A stretch of 64,000 nucleotides of DNA from Terriglobales bacterium (lineage in GTDB: Bacteria; Acidobacteriota; Terriglobia; Terriglobales; Acidobacteriaceae). The stretch lies in NCBI GenBank assembly GCA_015654835.1, contig JAATGG010000188.1:1-64000 (forward strand). Reading direction: 5' to 3'. The notes beneath the pieces were generated by a model. The model had not been told where the DNA came from. It worked only from the letters and a program-made list of their open reading frames with translations, and did not search any database. Position numbers and translations under genes: made by a program. Positions 55,739 to 62,926 of this stretch are shown in pieces. Numbering within the stretch: position 1 is the stretch's first letter; each line of letters begins with the position of its first letter.

Positions 55739-56374
55739 GTGAAACGCAATACGCTGGTGCTTGGCGCTGTACTGTTCATCCTGGCCGTTTTTGCCTGGGC
55801 TGGCTGGGCTAACTTTGAGTATCGCAAGCAAACTGCCGAGCGCCGCATGGCAGGGATGCCGCAGGGCGAATTCGTGGTCGACGCCGCCACCGGCACGCCT
55901 CAATATGTTTCCCCCCTCAAGGGCAAACCCGCGCCCAATTTCACCCTTGAAGACCTGAGCGGCAAAAAGGTTTCTCTCTCCAGCTACAAAGGCAAGGCCG
56001 TGCTGGTCAACTTCTGGGCAACCTGGTGCGCGCCCTGCAAAATCGAGACCCCCTGGCTGGTCGAGTTGCGCAACCAATACGCTCCGCAGGGATTTGAAAT
56101 CCTGGGTGTCTCCGCCGAGGGTGACGATCTGAAGGCGGGCGACAAGGCCGGCTGGGCGAAAGAACAGGCCGAGATTACACGGTTTGTCCGGCAGATGAAG
56201 GTCTCCTATCCGATGCTGATGAATGGCGACAGCATCAGCCGTCTGTACGGCGGCCTCGACGAGCTGCCCACATCGGTTTTTGTAGACCGCAACGGAATCG
56301 TAGTCGCCGCGCAACTGGGGCTTACCTCGAAGGCCGATATCGAGTCCAACATTCACAAGGCACTCGGCAAATAG
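55739..56374 (+). CDS. TlpA/ResA-type thioredoxin-like protein, membrane-anchored
   Basis: 211 aa from the GTG at 55739, preceded by GAGG at a good distance; an ATG at 55715 (MKCVRSIPVKRN) is an equally open alternative. An N-terminal membrane anchor (VLGAVLFILAVFAWAGWANF) leads to a redoxin/AhpC-TSA domain with VNFWATWCAPCKIETPW (CxxC) and the cis-Pro in ELPTSVFVD. It reduces disulfides in the periplasm, for example in cytochrome c maturation. A DsbD-alpha domain gene follows after 92 bp. Confidence 0.88.
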   Translation: MKRNTLVLGAVLFILAVFAWAGWANFEYRKQTAERRMAGMPQGEFVVDAATGTPQYVSPLKGKPAPNFTLEDLSGKKVSLSSYKGKAVLVNFWATWCAPCKIETPWLVELRNQYAPQGFEILGVSAEGDDLKAGDKAGWAKEQAEITRFVRQMKVSYPMLMNGDSISRLYGGLDELPTSVFVDRNGIVVAAQLGLTSKADIESNIHKALGK

Positions 56375-56466
56375 AGCGGCAGTCAGCAAACCGGCGCGGA
56401 TCGTTTGAGTCTGATGAATCCGATTGGTTTGGCGGCTCCGGCGGCCTTGAAAGTGGGATCGAATCG

Positions 56467-56988
56467 ATGTTTGGACGAAAGATTGGAATGCGCATTGCCG
56501 CAGCAACTGGCTTGGCCGTGTCTCTCTGTCCCCTATGGATACAGGCCCAGATATTCGCAACGGATTCGACTGGCCGCTCCATTGCCACCAGGTCCGCAGC
56601 CGTCGAATATCTCTTTCCCGAGCAGGTGACCGTGCCCTCCGGCAAAGTCAGTGCGATCGCACTTCATTTCCGCATTGCCCAGGGACTGCATATCAATTCT
56701 CATACGCCCAGGGAAGACTATCTGATTCCCACGGCGTTCTCGATCCCCGATGGCTCAGGCGTGCGATTGGAAGCAGCCAGCTATCCGGCAGGCACGGATG
56801 TGACGCTCCCCGTGGACTCCAAGACCAGGCTCAACGTTTATACCGGCGAGTTCACCATCGAAACGCGCCTTGTGGCCATGCCCGGCGACCACTTGGTCGA
56901 GGCCAAATTGCGCTATCAGGCCTGCGATCAGAATGCCTGCATGCCCCCCAAAACCATCACTGTGCCTATTGATGTGATCGGGAAATAA
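56467..56988 (+). CDS. Stand-alone DsbD N-terminal (alpha) domain protein
   Basis: 173 aa with a signal peptide (about 1-29, ending IQAQ). The fold corresponds to the immunoglobulin-like alpha domain of DsbD: YLFPEQVTVPSGK, LHINSHTPREDYLIPT and the redox pair in LRYQACDQNACMPPKTITVP. In full DsbD this domain relays electrons to periplasmic partners; here it lacks the membrane and thioredoxin parts. I infer it works with the TlpA-like protein encoded upstream or with a separate CcdA-type protein. Confidence 0.82.
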   Translation: MFGRKIGMRIAAATGLAVSLCPLWIQAQIFATDSTGRSIATRSAAVEYLFPEQVTVPSGKVSAIALHFRIAQGLHINSHTPREDYLIPTAFSIPDGSGVRLEAASYPAGTDVTLPVDSKTRLNVYTGEFTIETRLVAMPGDHLVEAKLRYQACDQNACMPPKTITVPIDVIGK

Positions 56989-57007
56989 GCCGCCGGAGCG
57001 CACCCGG

Positions 57008-57026
57008 AAACGCCCCTGCGTTTTTT
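57008..57026 (+). terminator. Intrinsic terminator after DsbD-alpha gene
   Basis: AAACGC (57008-57013) pairs with GCGTTT (57018-57023) over a CCCT loop and runs into TTTTTT, a short stem with a good T-tract, 20 bp after the stop codon. Confidence 0.6.
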
Positions 57027-57038
57027 GGATAGCGATAC

Positions 57039-57070
57039 AAAACCGGCGCCCCCTCTGCGGAAGCGCCGGC
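57039..57070 (-). terminator. Intrinsic terminator of gltX
   Basis: On the minus strand GCCGGCGC ... GCGCCGG forms a GC-rich hairpin (57070-57043) followed by TTTTGT, about 37 bp downstream of the gltX stop codon. It faces the terminator of the convergent DsbD-alpha gene. Confidence 0.65.
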
Positions 57071-57106
57071 TTGAATCAAACAAACTACGCCATTTTCGAG
57101 AGAGCC

Positions 57107-58573
57107 TCAGGCGATAGGTTGAGGGACTTTCTTGAGCCGCTCGGCCACACGCTTCTGGCCCAACGCCATCATCACCGCAAACAGGCTGGGAGCCACCGTC
57201 TGGCCGGTCAGCGCCACGCGGGACCCGTTGATGAGAGCGCCGGCCTTCAGCCCCTTTTCCTCGGCAAAGCCGCGCAGCAGCGTCTCGGTCGAGGCCTCGG
57301 TGAACTCCGCGGCAGCCGCATAGCGGTCGCCCAGTTCCACCAGGAGCGTCGGCACATTGCCGGTAAGGAATTTCGCTGCCGCCGCCGGATCGATTTCGTA
57401 CTCGTCTGCAAAGTAGGAGCGAAATGCCGTCGCAAAATCCTTGAGATTGCGCGCTCGCGGCTTCAGCAACTCGATAGCGTGGGCAATCTCGTCCTTGCTG
57501 CGCGTCGCCGTAAAGCCCGCCAGCTTCCATTCCTCTTCGATCAGCGGCAGCAGGGCCTGAACCGGATAAGCACGAATGTATTCGGTGTTGAACCATGCCA
57601 GCTTGTCGTTGTCGAATACCGCATTCGACTTCGATATGCCCTCAAGCGTGAACAGCTTGATCAGCTCTTCGGACGAAAAGATCTCGCGATCCTTGCCGTT
57701 CTCATCCTTGATGCCGCCCGGCGTCCAGCCCAGCAGCGAAAGAAAGTTGCGGAACGCCTCCGGAACGATGCCCATCTGCTTATAGGCGATGACGCTGGTA
57801 GCGCCGTGGCGCTTGGAAAGCCGCGTCTTGTCCGGTCCCAGAATCAGCGGCACATGGGCAAAAATCGGCAACTCCGCGCCCAGCGCGCGATATTGCAGCA
57901 CCTGCTTGGGCGTATTCGAAATGTGGTCGGCGCCGCGGATAATGTGCGTCAGGCGCATATCGATGTCATCGGCCACCACGCTGAGGTGGTAGGTCGGGAT
58001 GCCATCGGAGCGCAGAAGAACGAAATCCTCGATCTCGGCATTCGAGAACTCGACCTTGCCGAACACGGCGTCGTTAAAGCTGGTCGAGCCGCCCTCGGGC
58101 ACTGCAAAGCGAATCGCCGCAGGCTGCCCGGCAGCGATCCGGGCGTCTGCCTCTTCCTTCGGGATGCGGCGGCAGCGGCGGTCGTACATCGGGGGCCGTC
58201 CGGCCGCAGTCGCTTCTTTGCGGCGCTGTTCCAACTCCTCTTTGGTGCAGAAGCAGGGATACGCATGGCCGCCGGCAACAATCTTGGCCGCCGTTTCCTT
58301 ATACAGATCGAGCCGCTTCGATTGATAAAACGGTCCTTCGTCCCAGTCCAGGCCCAGCCAGCTCATTCCTTCCAGAATGCCGCCGACCATTTCCTCCGAG
58401 GATCGCTCGAAGTCGGTGTCCTCGATGCGCAGGATGAAGGTTCCGCCGGTATGGCGGGCAAAAAGCCAGTTGAACAAGGCAGTGCGTGCCCCGCCCACAT
58501 GAAGGTAGCCGGTGGGGGAGGGAGCAAAACGGACGCGAGGGAGCTTTGCGGAAGAGACAGTATCTTGAGGCAT
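57107..58573 (-). CDS. gltX: Glutamyl-tRNA synthetase
   Basis: 488 aa class I synthetase. RFAPSPTGYLHVGGARTALFNWLFAR carries the HIGH-type motif (HVGG), the KMSKS equivalent is LSKRHG within DKTRLSKRHGATSV, and the Cys/His zinc-like element (CFCTKEELEQRRKEA) sits in the connecting region. It charges tRNA(Glu), and possibly tRNA(Gln) when a GatCAB system is present. Stop codon and terminator face the convergent gene. Confidence 0.96.
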   Translation of the reverse strand: MPQDTVSSAKLPRVRFAPSPTGYLHVGGARTALFNWLFARHTGGTFILRIEDTDFERSSEEMVGGILEGMSWLGLDWDEGPFYQSKRLDLYKETAAKIVAGGHAYPCFCTKEELEQRRKEATAAGRPPMYDRRCRRIPKEEADARIAAGQPAAIRFAVPEGGSTSFNDAVFGKVEFSNAEIEDFVLLRSDGIPTYHLSVVADDIDMRLTHIIRGADHISNTPKQVLQYRALGAELPIFAHVPLILGPDKTRLSKRHGATSVIAYKQMGIVPEAFRNFLSLLGWTPGGIKDENGKDREIFSSEELIKLFTLEGISKSNAVFDNDKLAWFNTEYIRAYPVQALLPLIEEEWKLAGFTATRSKDEIAHAIELLKPRARNLKDFATAFRSYFADEYEIDPAAAAKFLTGNVPTLLVELGDRYAAAAEFTEASTETLLRGFAEEKGLKAGALINGSRVALTGQTVAPSLFAVMMALGQKRVAERLKKVPQPIA

Positions 58574-58745
58574 CGTTAAGGTTGATCCTCTTTGATGCTA
58601 ACAGTTTTGCCCTTCCGGCATGTCTTCCCGCAGGAAAACCGGAGCCCCAGGCCAGAAACCGGCCTCATCTCAGAATCCTCGAAGAGCAGCCTCGAACCGG
58701 CGAAGAATTCTCCCCCTCTTCGCCATCAAGCAGCCCTTGACCAAC

Positions 58746-58774
58746 TTGACCAACCGTTGCAATCAGCCGACAAT
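58746..58774 (+). promoter_or_regulatory. Promoter of toxin-antitoxin pair
   Basis: TTGACC (58746-58751) and GACAAT (58769-58774) are 17 bp apart, followed by GGAGG (58781-58785) at the right distance from the ATG at 58795. No palindrome for autorepression was obvious. Confidence 0.5.
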
Positions 58775-58794
58775 CAAGCTGGAGGATGCCTTCC

Positions 58795-59076
58795 ATGGCC
58801 GCCAATCCCATTCCGCCTGCAAAAACTCCCGCCGCGCCCGCGCAGGTCAATCTCTACGAGGCCAAGACGCAGCTTTCCAGCTTGGTTGAGCGGGCTGCGA
58901 AGGGCGAAGAGATCATCATCGCCAAAGCCGGTAAGCCGATGGTGAAACTGGTCCCCCTGGCGCCCGAATCCAAGCCGCTCCGCAAATTCGGCCAGAACCT
59001 GCTGGGCATCACGTATATCGCCGATGATTTCGACGCTCCCTTGCCCGAGGATGTGCTGAGAGATTTCGGGTTATAG
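58795..59076 (+). CDS. Phd/YefM-family antitoxin
   Basis: 93 aa from the ATG at 58795, ten bases after GGAGG; the ATG at 58786 is only one base from that site. The N-terminal Phd/YefM fold has VNLYEAKTQLSSLVERAAKGEEIIIAKAGKPMVKLVPL, typical of antitoxins that dimerise and bind DNA, and the C-terminal FDAPLPEDVLRDFG wraps the toxin. The toxin gene follows after 3 bp, in the usual antitoxin-first order. Confidence 0.9.
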   Translation: MAANPIPPAKTPAAPAQVNLYEAKTQLSSLVERAAKGEEIIIAKAGKPMVKLVPLAPESKPLRKFGQNLLGITYIADDFDAPLPEDVLRDFGL

Positions 59077-59079
59077 CGA

Positions 59080-59451
59080 ATGAGACTTCTGCTGGACACC
59101 CACGCTTTCCTCTGGTGGGACTCCCTTGATTGTCATTTGCCAGAGGATATGCGCGCGGCTGTTGCCGATGCTGCCAATACCGTCTTTGTCAGTGCGGTGA
59201 CGGTTTGGGAAATCGCCATCAAGCGAGCTTCGGGAAAGTTGGTTTTCGGCGGGTCGGCAGCCAGCGCCATCGCAGAGCATGGATTCTCGCCTTTGCCAAT
59301 CACGGTCGTCCACGCAGAATGGGCAGGCTCGCTGCCCCAACTGCATCGTGATCCGTTCGACCGTCTCCTCGTCGCGCAGGCCCAGCTCGAAGGCTTGATC
59401 CTGGTCACGGTAGACGAGCAAATCCTGCGCTACCAGGTTCCCCACTTGTAA
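59080..59451 (+). CDS. PIN-domain toxin (VapC-like ribonuclease)
   Basis: 123 aa PIN domain. Acidic residues are placed as in active nucleases: D in LLLDTHAFLWW, E in VTVWEIAIK, D in HRDPFDRLLVAQA and D in LVTVDEQIL. VapC-like toxins cleave tRNA or rRNA and are neutralised by the cognate antitoxin. The partner here is of Phd type, a known combination. The motif HRDPFDRLL marks the PIN subfamily that pairs with Phd. Confidence 0.92.
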   Translation: MRLLLDTHAFLWWDSLDCHLPEDMRAAVADAANTVFVSAVTVWEIAIKRASGKLVFGGSAASAIAEHGFSPLPITVVHAEWAGSLPQLHRDPFDRLLVAQAQLEGLILVTVDEQILRYQVPHL

Positions 59452-59466
59452 CCTGCCGCGGCCCCG

Positions 59467-61305
59467 CTACTCCACCGGCACTCCCTCCAGCGAAAGCAGC
59501 CGCCCCACCGGATACTCGCCCACATGATTCTCAAGGAACCACGGCGAGCGCTCATAGAAGAACTCAAGCCGCGCCCTGGGGCTGGCGGCAAATCGCGGAT
59601 CGGCCTCGATGCGGTGCTCGAACTCAGCCTTGAGTTGCGGATCTTTGGCCAGGTTTTCGCGCGCCAGCTTCTCCAGCACGTACGCCTCGCCATACTCCCG
59701 CTGCTCAAAGATGGGATCGAAGAAACCCCAGCGCAGCGCCGAGTCGGGCGCGTCCGGTTCCAGCCAATGGATAGCCACCTTCGAGAGCCTCTGATTGAGC
59801 GCAATCACTACCGAGCCGGCGGGAAATGTCAGCGTCTCCGTGGTCAGCGTGCACACCCCGTAATGTCCCGGTTGTGCGCCCGCGCCTTCGCCTTCAAACG
59901 TCGGATGGCGGCCTTCAAACGGCGGCCCCTGCCACTGCATCCCCGAGCAGCGATAGCGCTCCACCTTGCCGGTCCATGCCGCCGCCGTGCGACGCATCGC
60001 CACATCGTGCGCAGCCAGCACATTGAGGACGTCCGTCCACTGCGGTGGCACAATGTAGCCCGCAGGCGGCGTGGTCGATGCCACGACCTGCGCGCCGTTC
60101 GACAGCGGCAGCGTCACGTTCCACGGCTCGTGGCGATAACTTACCCACATTCTTCCTGAAATTTCGCTCAGTGCCCGCGTGAACTGGTAGCCGTGAAAAA
60201 CTACCGGCGTGGTCTCGCCGTTCGACCCGATCACCAGAGGAAATTTCTCACTGCCCAGCGGATGCGCGCCCAGCTTGGCCGCTGCCTCATCGGCCGTGCG
60301 GTTCAATGCGATCAGCTTGGCCGCATCGCGGTTCATCACCTCAAGCAGCGCCCGCAAAATCTCGTAATTGCCGGTGACGCGGGTCTTGTAGTCCTTGAGC
60401 ATGTGCATTTCCACCAGCAGCCCGGGACGGTTTTCCAAAATCATCTGCCCGGTGGAGAAGCGCGGCGAAAGATCGCTGAAAGCCAGTCCCTTCGCCGGAT
60501 CGGTATCGTCGTTCAGGTCGATCAACGATGGAAACGCCAAGTGCCCGGCCGCATCGATCTGCCGCTCCAACTCCGGCGTCACGTCTTCGCGAATCCACTT
60601 GGCCGTCGCCGGCGCTACGTCCGGCGTCGCGTCGATGTCGAAGGTCACGTCATACTGAAAATCCGCTCCATCGGTTACGTGGTCGTCGACATAAAAGTCT
60701 GGCAGCCAGCGATGAAACATCTTCAGCAGCGCGCGTGTTTCCGGCTCCTGCGCCTTCATGTAATCGCGGTTCAGGTTGATGTTGCTGGCATTGCCGCGCC
60801 AGCCGATCTGCTCCGGCCCGTTCTGGTTGATGCGGTTATACGCCGAGCGGCGCTCATGCCCATCGATGTTATAGACGGGGATAAAGACAAAGACCACATG
60901 ATCGAGCAACGCCGCCCTGGTCTTGGTGATCACGATATCCCGCAGCAGTGCCAGGCAGGAGTCTTTGCCGTCCATTTCGCCCGCGTGGATGGCGTTCTGC
61001 ACCAGCAGAATCGCGCGTCCCGAGGCATGGATCGCCGCCGGATCGAAGACGCCGTCTTTCGACGCGATAACGATTTTCAGGTCGCGTCCCTGCCCTGTCT
61101 TGCCGAAGTCCTCGATCTTCACCTGTCCTGGCGCAGCCGCCGCAATGCGCTCCAGATAAGCCATCGTCTCGGCATAATCCGGCGTCGTGCGATAGTTGCT
61201 GATTTCCGTAGGCGTGCGCCAGTCGGAGGCAGCTTGGGCGCACAGTCCCAAGGGGAACGCGCAAGCAAGAACAGAGGCAGACAAAACAGCAGTACGCAGG
61301 TTCAT
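59467..61305 (-). CDS. M14-family zinc carboxypeptidase, secreted
   Basis: 612 aa with a signal peptide (1-25, ending LCAQA). The M14 zinc motif is HAGE in NAIHAGEMDGKD, with FIPVYNIDGHERRS, the substrate-binding NINLNRDYMK and a later zinc His near FYVDDHVTDGADFQYDV. It shares only general architecture with the M14 enzyme at 8997, so the two are paralogues of different subtypes. It is a stand-alone gene convergent with the PIN toxin gene. Confidence 0.88.
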   Translation of the reverse strand: MNLRTAVLSASVLACAFPLGLCAQAASDWRTPTEISNYRTTPDYAETMAYLERIAAAAPGQVKIEDFGKTGQGRDLKIVIASKDGVFDPAAIHASGRAILLVQNAIHAGEMDGKDSCLALLRDIVITKTRAALLDHVVFVFIPVYNIDGHERRSAYNRINQNGPEQIGWRGNASNINLNRDYMKAQEPETRALLKMFHRWLPDFYVDDHVTDGADFQYDVTFDIDATPDVAPATAKWIREDVTPELERQIDAAGHLAFPSLIDLNDDTDPAKGLAFSDLSPRFSTGQMILENRPGLLVEMHMLKDYKTRVTGNYEILRALLEVMNRDAAKLIALNRTADEAAAKLGAHPLGSEKFPLVIGSNGETTPVVFHGYQFTRALSEISGRMWVSYRHEPWNVTLPLSNGAQVVASTTPPAGYIVPPQWTDVLNVLAAHDVAMRRTAAAWTGKVERYRCSGMQWQGPPFEGRHPTFEGEGAGAQPGHYGVCTLTTETLTFPAGSVVIALNQRLSKVAIHWLEPDAPDSALRWGFFDPIFEQREYGEAYVLEKLARENLAKDPQLKAEFEHRIEADPRFAASPRARLEFFYERSPWFLENHVGEYPVGRLLSLEGVPVE

Positions 61306-61383
61306 CGTGAAAGGTCCCCGTAGAGAGAGTTTGTCGAGAGGAAAGGAGAATAACTGTGCGGTAAATGCGTCGGAGAGTCATGG

Positions 61384-61426
61384 GTATCCCACCTATGCGA
61401 CTCTTTTGTGTCCATAGGTGGGATAC
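61384..61426. repeat. Perfect 14-bp inverted repeat, GTATCCCACCTATG
   Basis: GTATCCCACCTATG (61384-61397) is repeated in inverted form at 61413-61426 around a 15-nt spacer. It lies between the start of the M14 gene and the end of ispF, both on the minus strand. There is no T-run, so it is either a 3' stabilising hairpin of the ispF mRNA or a copy of a dispersed palindromic repeat. Confidence 0.6.
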
Positions 61427-61449
61427 GAGATGGAACTGTGGTCCGTGCT

Positions 61450-62067
61450 CTAAGTAATGTCTTCGGTATCGTAGACCGGATCGACCACGCGCTTTTTCGG
61501 CACACCGTGCACCGAACTGAGCAGGTCTTCGACCACGTCTTCAAGCTGGCGCTGGCTTTCGATGACCGCGCTCATGCTCTTCAACTCATCGGGTTCGAGC
61601 ACGCGTTCCAATAGGACCACTGCATGGCACTGGACCACATGGTCGAGCCCCAGGCCCTCGGGCGTTTTGGCCTTGATGCTGACCTGGTCGAGGTCGATCC
61701 CCAGCAGGTCTGCCACACGGGCGCGCATTTCTCCGGCCACAGGCGCGATCTTGGGCGCAGCCAGCACCAACGTGGTGTCGATGTTCACGATGCGGAAGCC
61801 GGCGTGGTCCAACTCTTCCATCGCCAGTTTAAGAAAGATCGCCGAGTCGGCATCTTTCCAACGTGGGTCGCCCGGCGGGAAGAAATTCCCGATATCGCCG
61901 GCGGCGACAGCTCCCAGCAGTGCGTCGGTGATGGCGTGCAGCAGCACGTCTCCGTCGGAGTGGCCGGCGAGGCCCTCCGGGTGATCGAGCGTCAGCCCGC
62001 CAATGCGCAGCGGCACGCCCGCTTTGAATGCGTGTGAGTCCCAACCAAATCCGATCCGTGTTTCCAT
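61450..62067 (-). CDS. ispF: 2-C-methyl-D-erythritol 2,4-cyclodiphosphate synthase
   Basis: 205 aa, against the usual ~157. The core (1-160) has the zinc ligands in GWDSHAF and GHSDGDVLLHAITDALLGA, the substrate loop FFPPGDPRWKDADS and VSIKAKTPEGLG. It makes MEcPP in the MEP isoprenoid pathway. The additional ~45 residues at the C-terminus (ESQRQLEDVVEDLLSSVHGVP and onward) have no counterpart I know. ispD lies 64 bp upstream in the same direction. Confidence 0.95.
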   Translation of the reverse strand: METRIGFGWDSHAFKAGVPLRIGGLTLDHPEGLAGHSDGDVLLHAITDALLGAVAAGDIGNFFPPGDPRWKDADSAIFLKLAMEELDHAGFRIVNIDTTLVLAAPKIAPVAGEMRARVADLLGIDLDQVSIKAKTPEGLGLDHVVQCHAVVLLERVLEPDELKSMSAVIESQRQLEDVVEDLLSSVHGVPKKRVVDPVYDTEDIT

Positions 62068-62131
62068 GGTCTCTGTGCCTGTCCTGAAGATGCAATGTAG
62101 CCGCGAGCCTTCAATCGCTCGTCGGACCGGG

Positions 62132-62833
62132 TCAGCGGGCGCGCTGGCGCAGATAAAACTCCGCCAGTTCCAGATCGCCCGGCTGTGTGATCTTCAGATT
62201 AACCTGAGAGCCCGGTACGACCGCCACCGGCTGGCCGGCGCGCTCCACAAGAGACGCCTCGTCGGTCCCCACAAAGCCGTCCGCCGTGGCTTCGGCGAAG
62301 GCGTTTCGCAGCAGCCCGTAGCGAAAACCCTGCGGCGTCTGCGCCAGCACCACGAACTCGCGTGGAATGGTCGAGGTGATCAACGCGCCATGGGCTGTTC
62401 GCTCCACCTGCTTGATGGTGTCCACCGCCGGCAGCCCCACAATGGCCGCTCCATGCTGCACAACTGCGTCAATGGTGCGGTCGATGGTGGCTGCATCGAT
62501 CAGCGGACGCACCGCGTCATGCACCAGCACGATGTCGTCCGGTCCGGCGGGCAGGGCGGCCAGCGCATGGGCCACCGACTCCTGCCGGTTCTCTCCACCC
62601 TCCACCACACGCACCCGGTCGGCAAAGCCATACTCGGCGATCTGGGCCTCGACGCGTTCTACTTCGCTCTTGCGCACGGCTACATAGATCGCGGTGACCC
62701 GCTCTACGGCCGCAAACGCGCGCAACGAATGAATAAGGATCGGAATCCCGTTGAGCGCAAGAAATTGTTTCGGCTGCGGCCCGGCCATACGTGTTCCCAG
62801 GCCCGCAGCGGGAAAAATCGCAAATACCTGCAT
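62132..62833 (-). CDS. ispD: 2-C-methyl-D-erythritol 4-phosphate cytidylyltransferase
   Basis: 233 aa from the ATG at 62833; the longer track ORF reads back through the divergent gene. Nucleotidyl-transferase motifs are PAAGLGTRMAGPQPKQFLAL at the N-terminus, VHDAVRPL, and VGTDEASLVE with the terminal LKITQPGDLELAE. It forms CDP-methylerythritol from MEP and CTP, two steps before IspF. It is divergent from tilS with 93 bp between start codons. Confidence 0.95.
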   Translation of the reverse strand: MQVFAIFPAAGLGTRMAGPQPKQFLALNGIPILIHSLRAFAAVERVTAIYVAVRKSEVERVEAQIAEYGFADRVRVVEGGENRQESVAHALAALPAGPDDIVLVHDAVRPLIDAATIDRTIDAVVQHGAAIVGLPAVDTIKQVERTAHGALITSTIPREFVVLAQTPQGFRYGLLRNAFAEATADGFVGTDEASLVERAGQPVAVVPGSQVNLKITQPGDLELAEFYLRQRAR

Positions 62834-62926
62834 AACTGGTGGAGTATACAACGGCGGGGGCTTTGCGCGGTTGTGAGTGGGTTCTGGATTCGGAGAGCGT
62901 GGCCGAAACGCCGTATCATCACTCTG

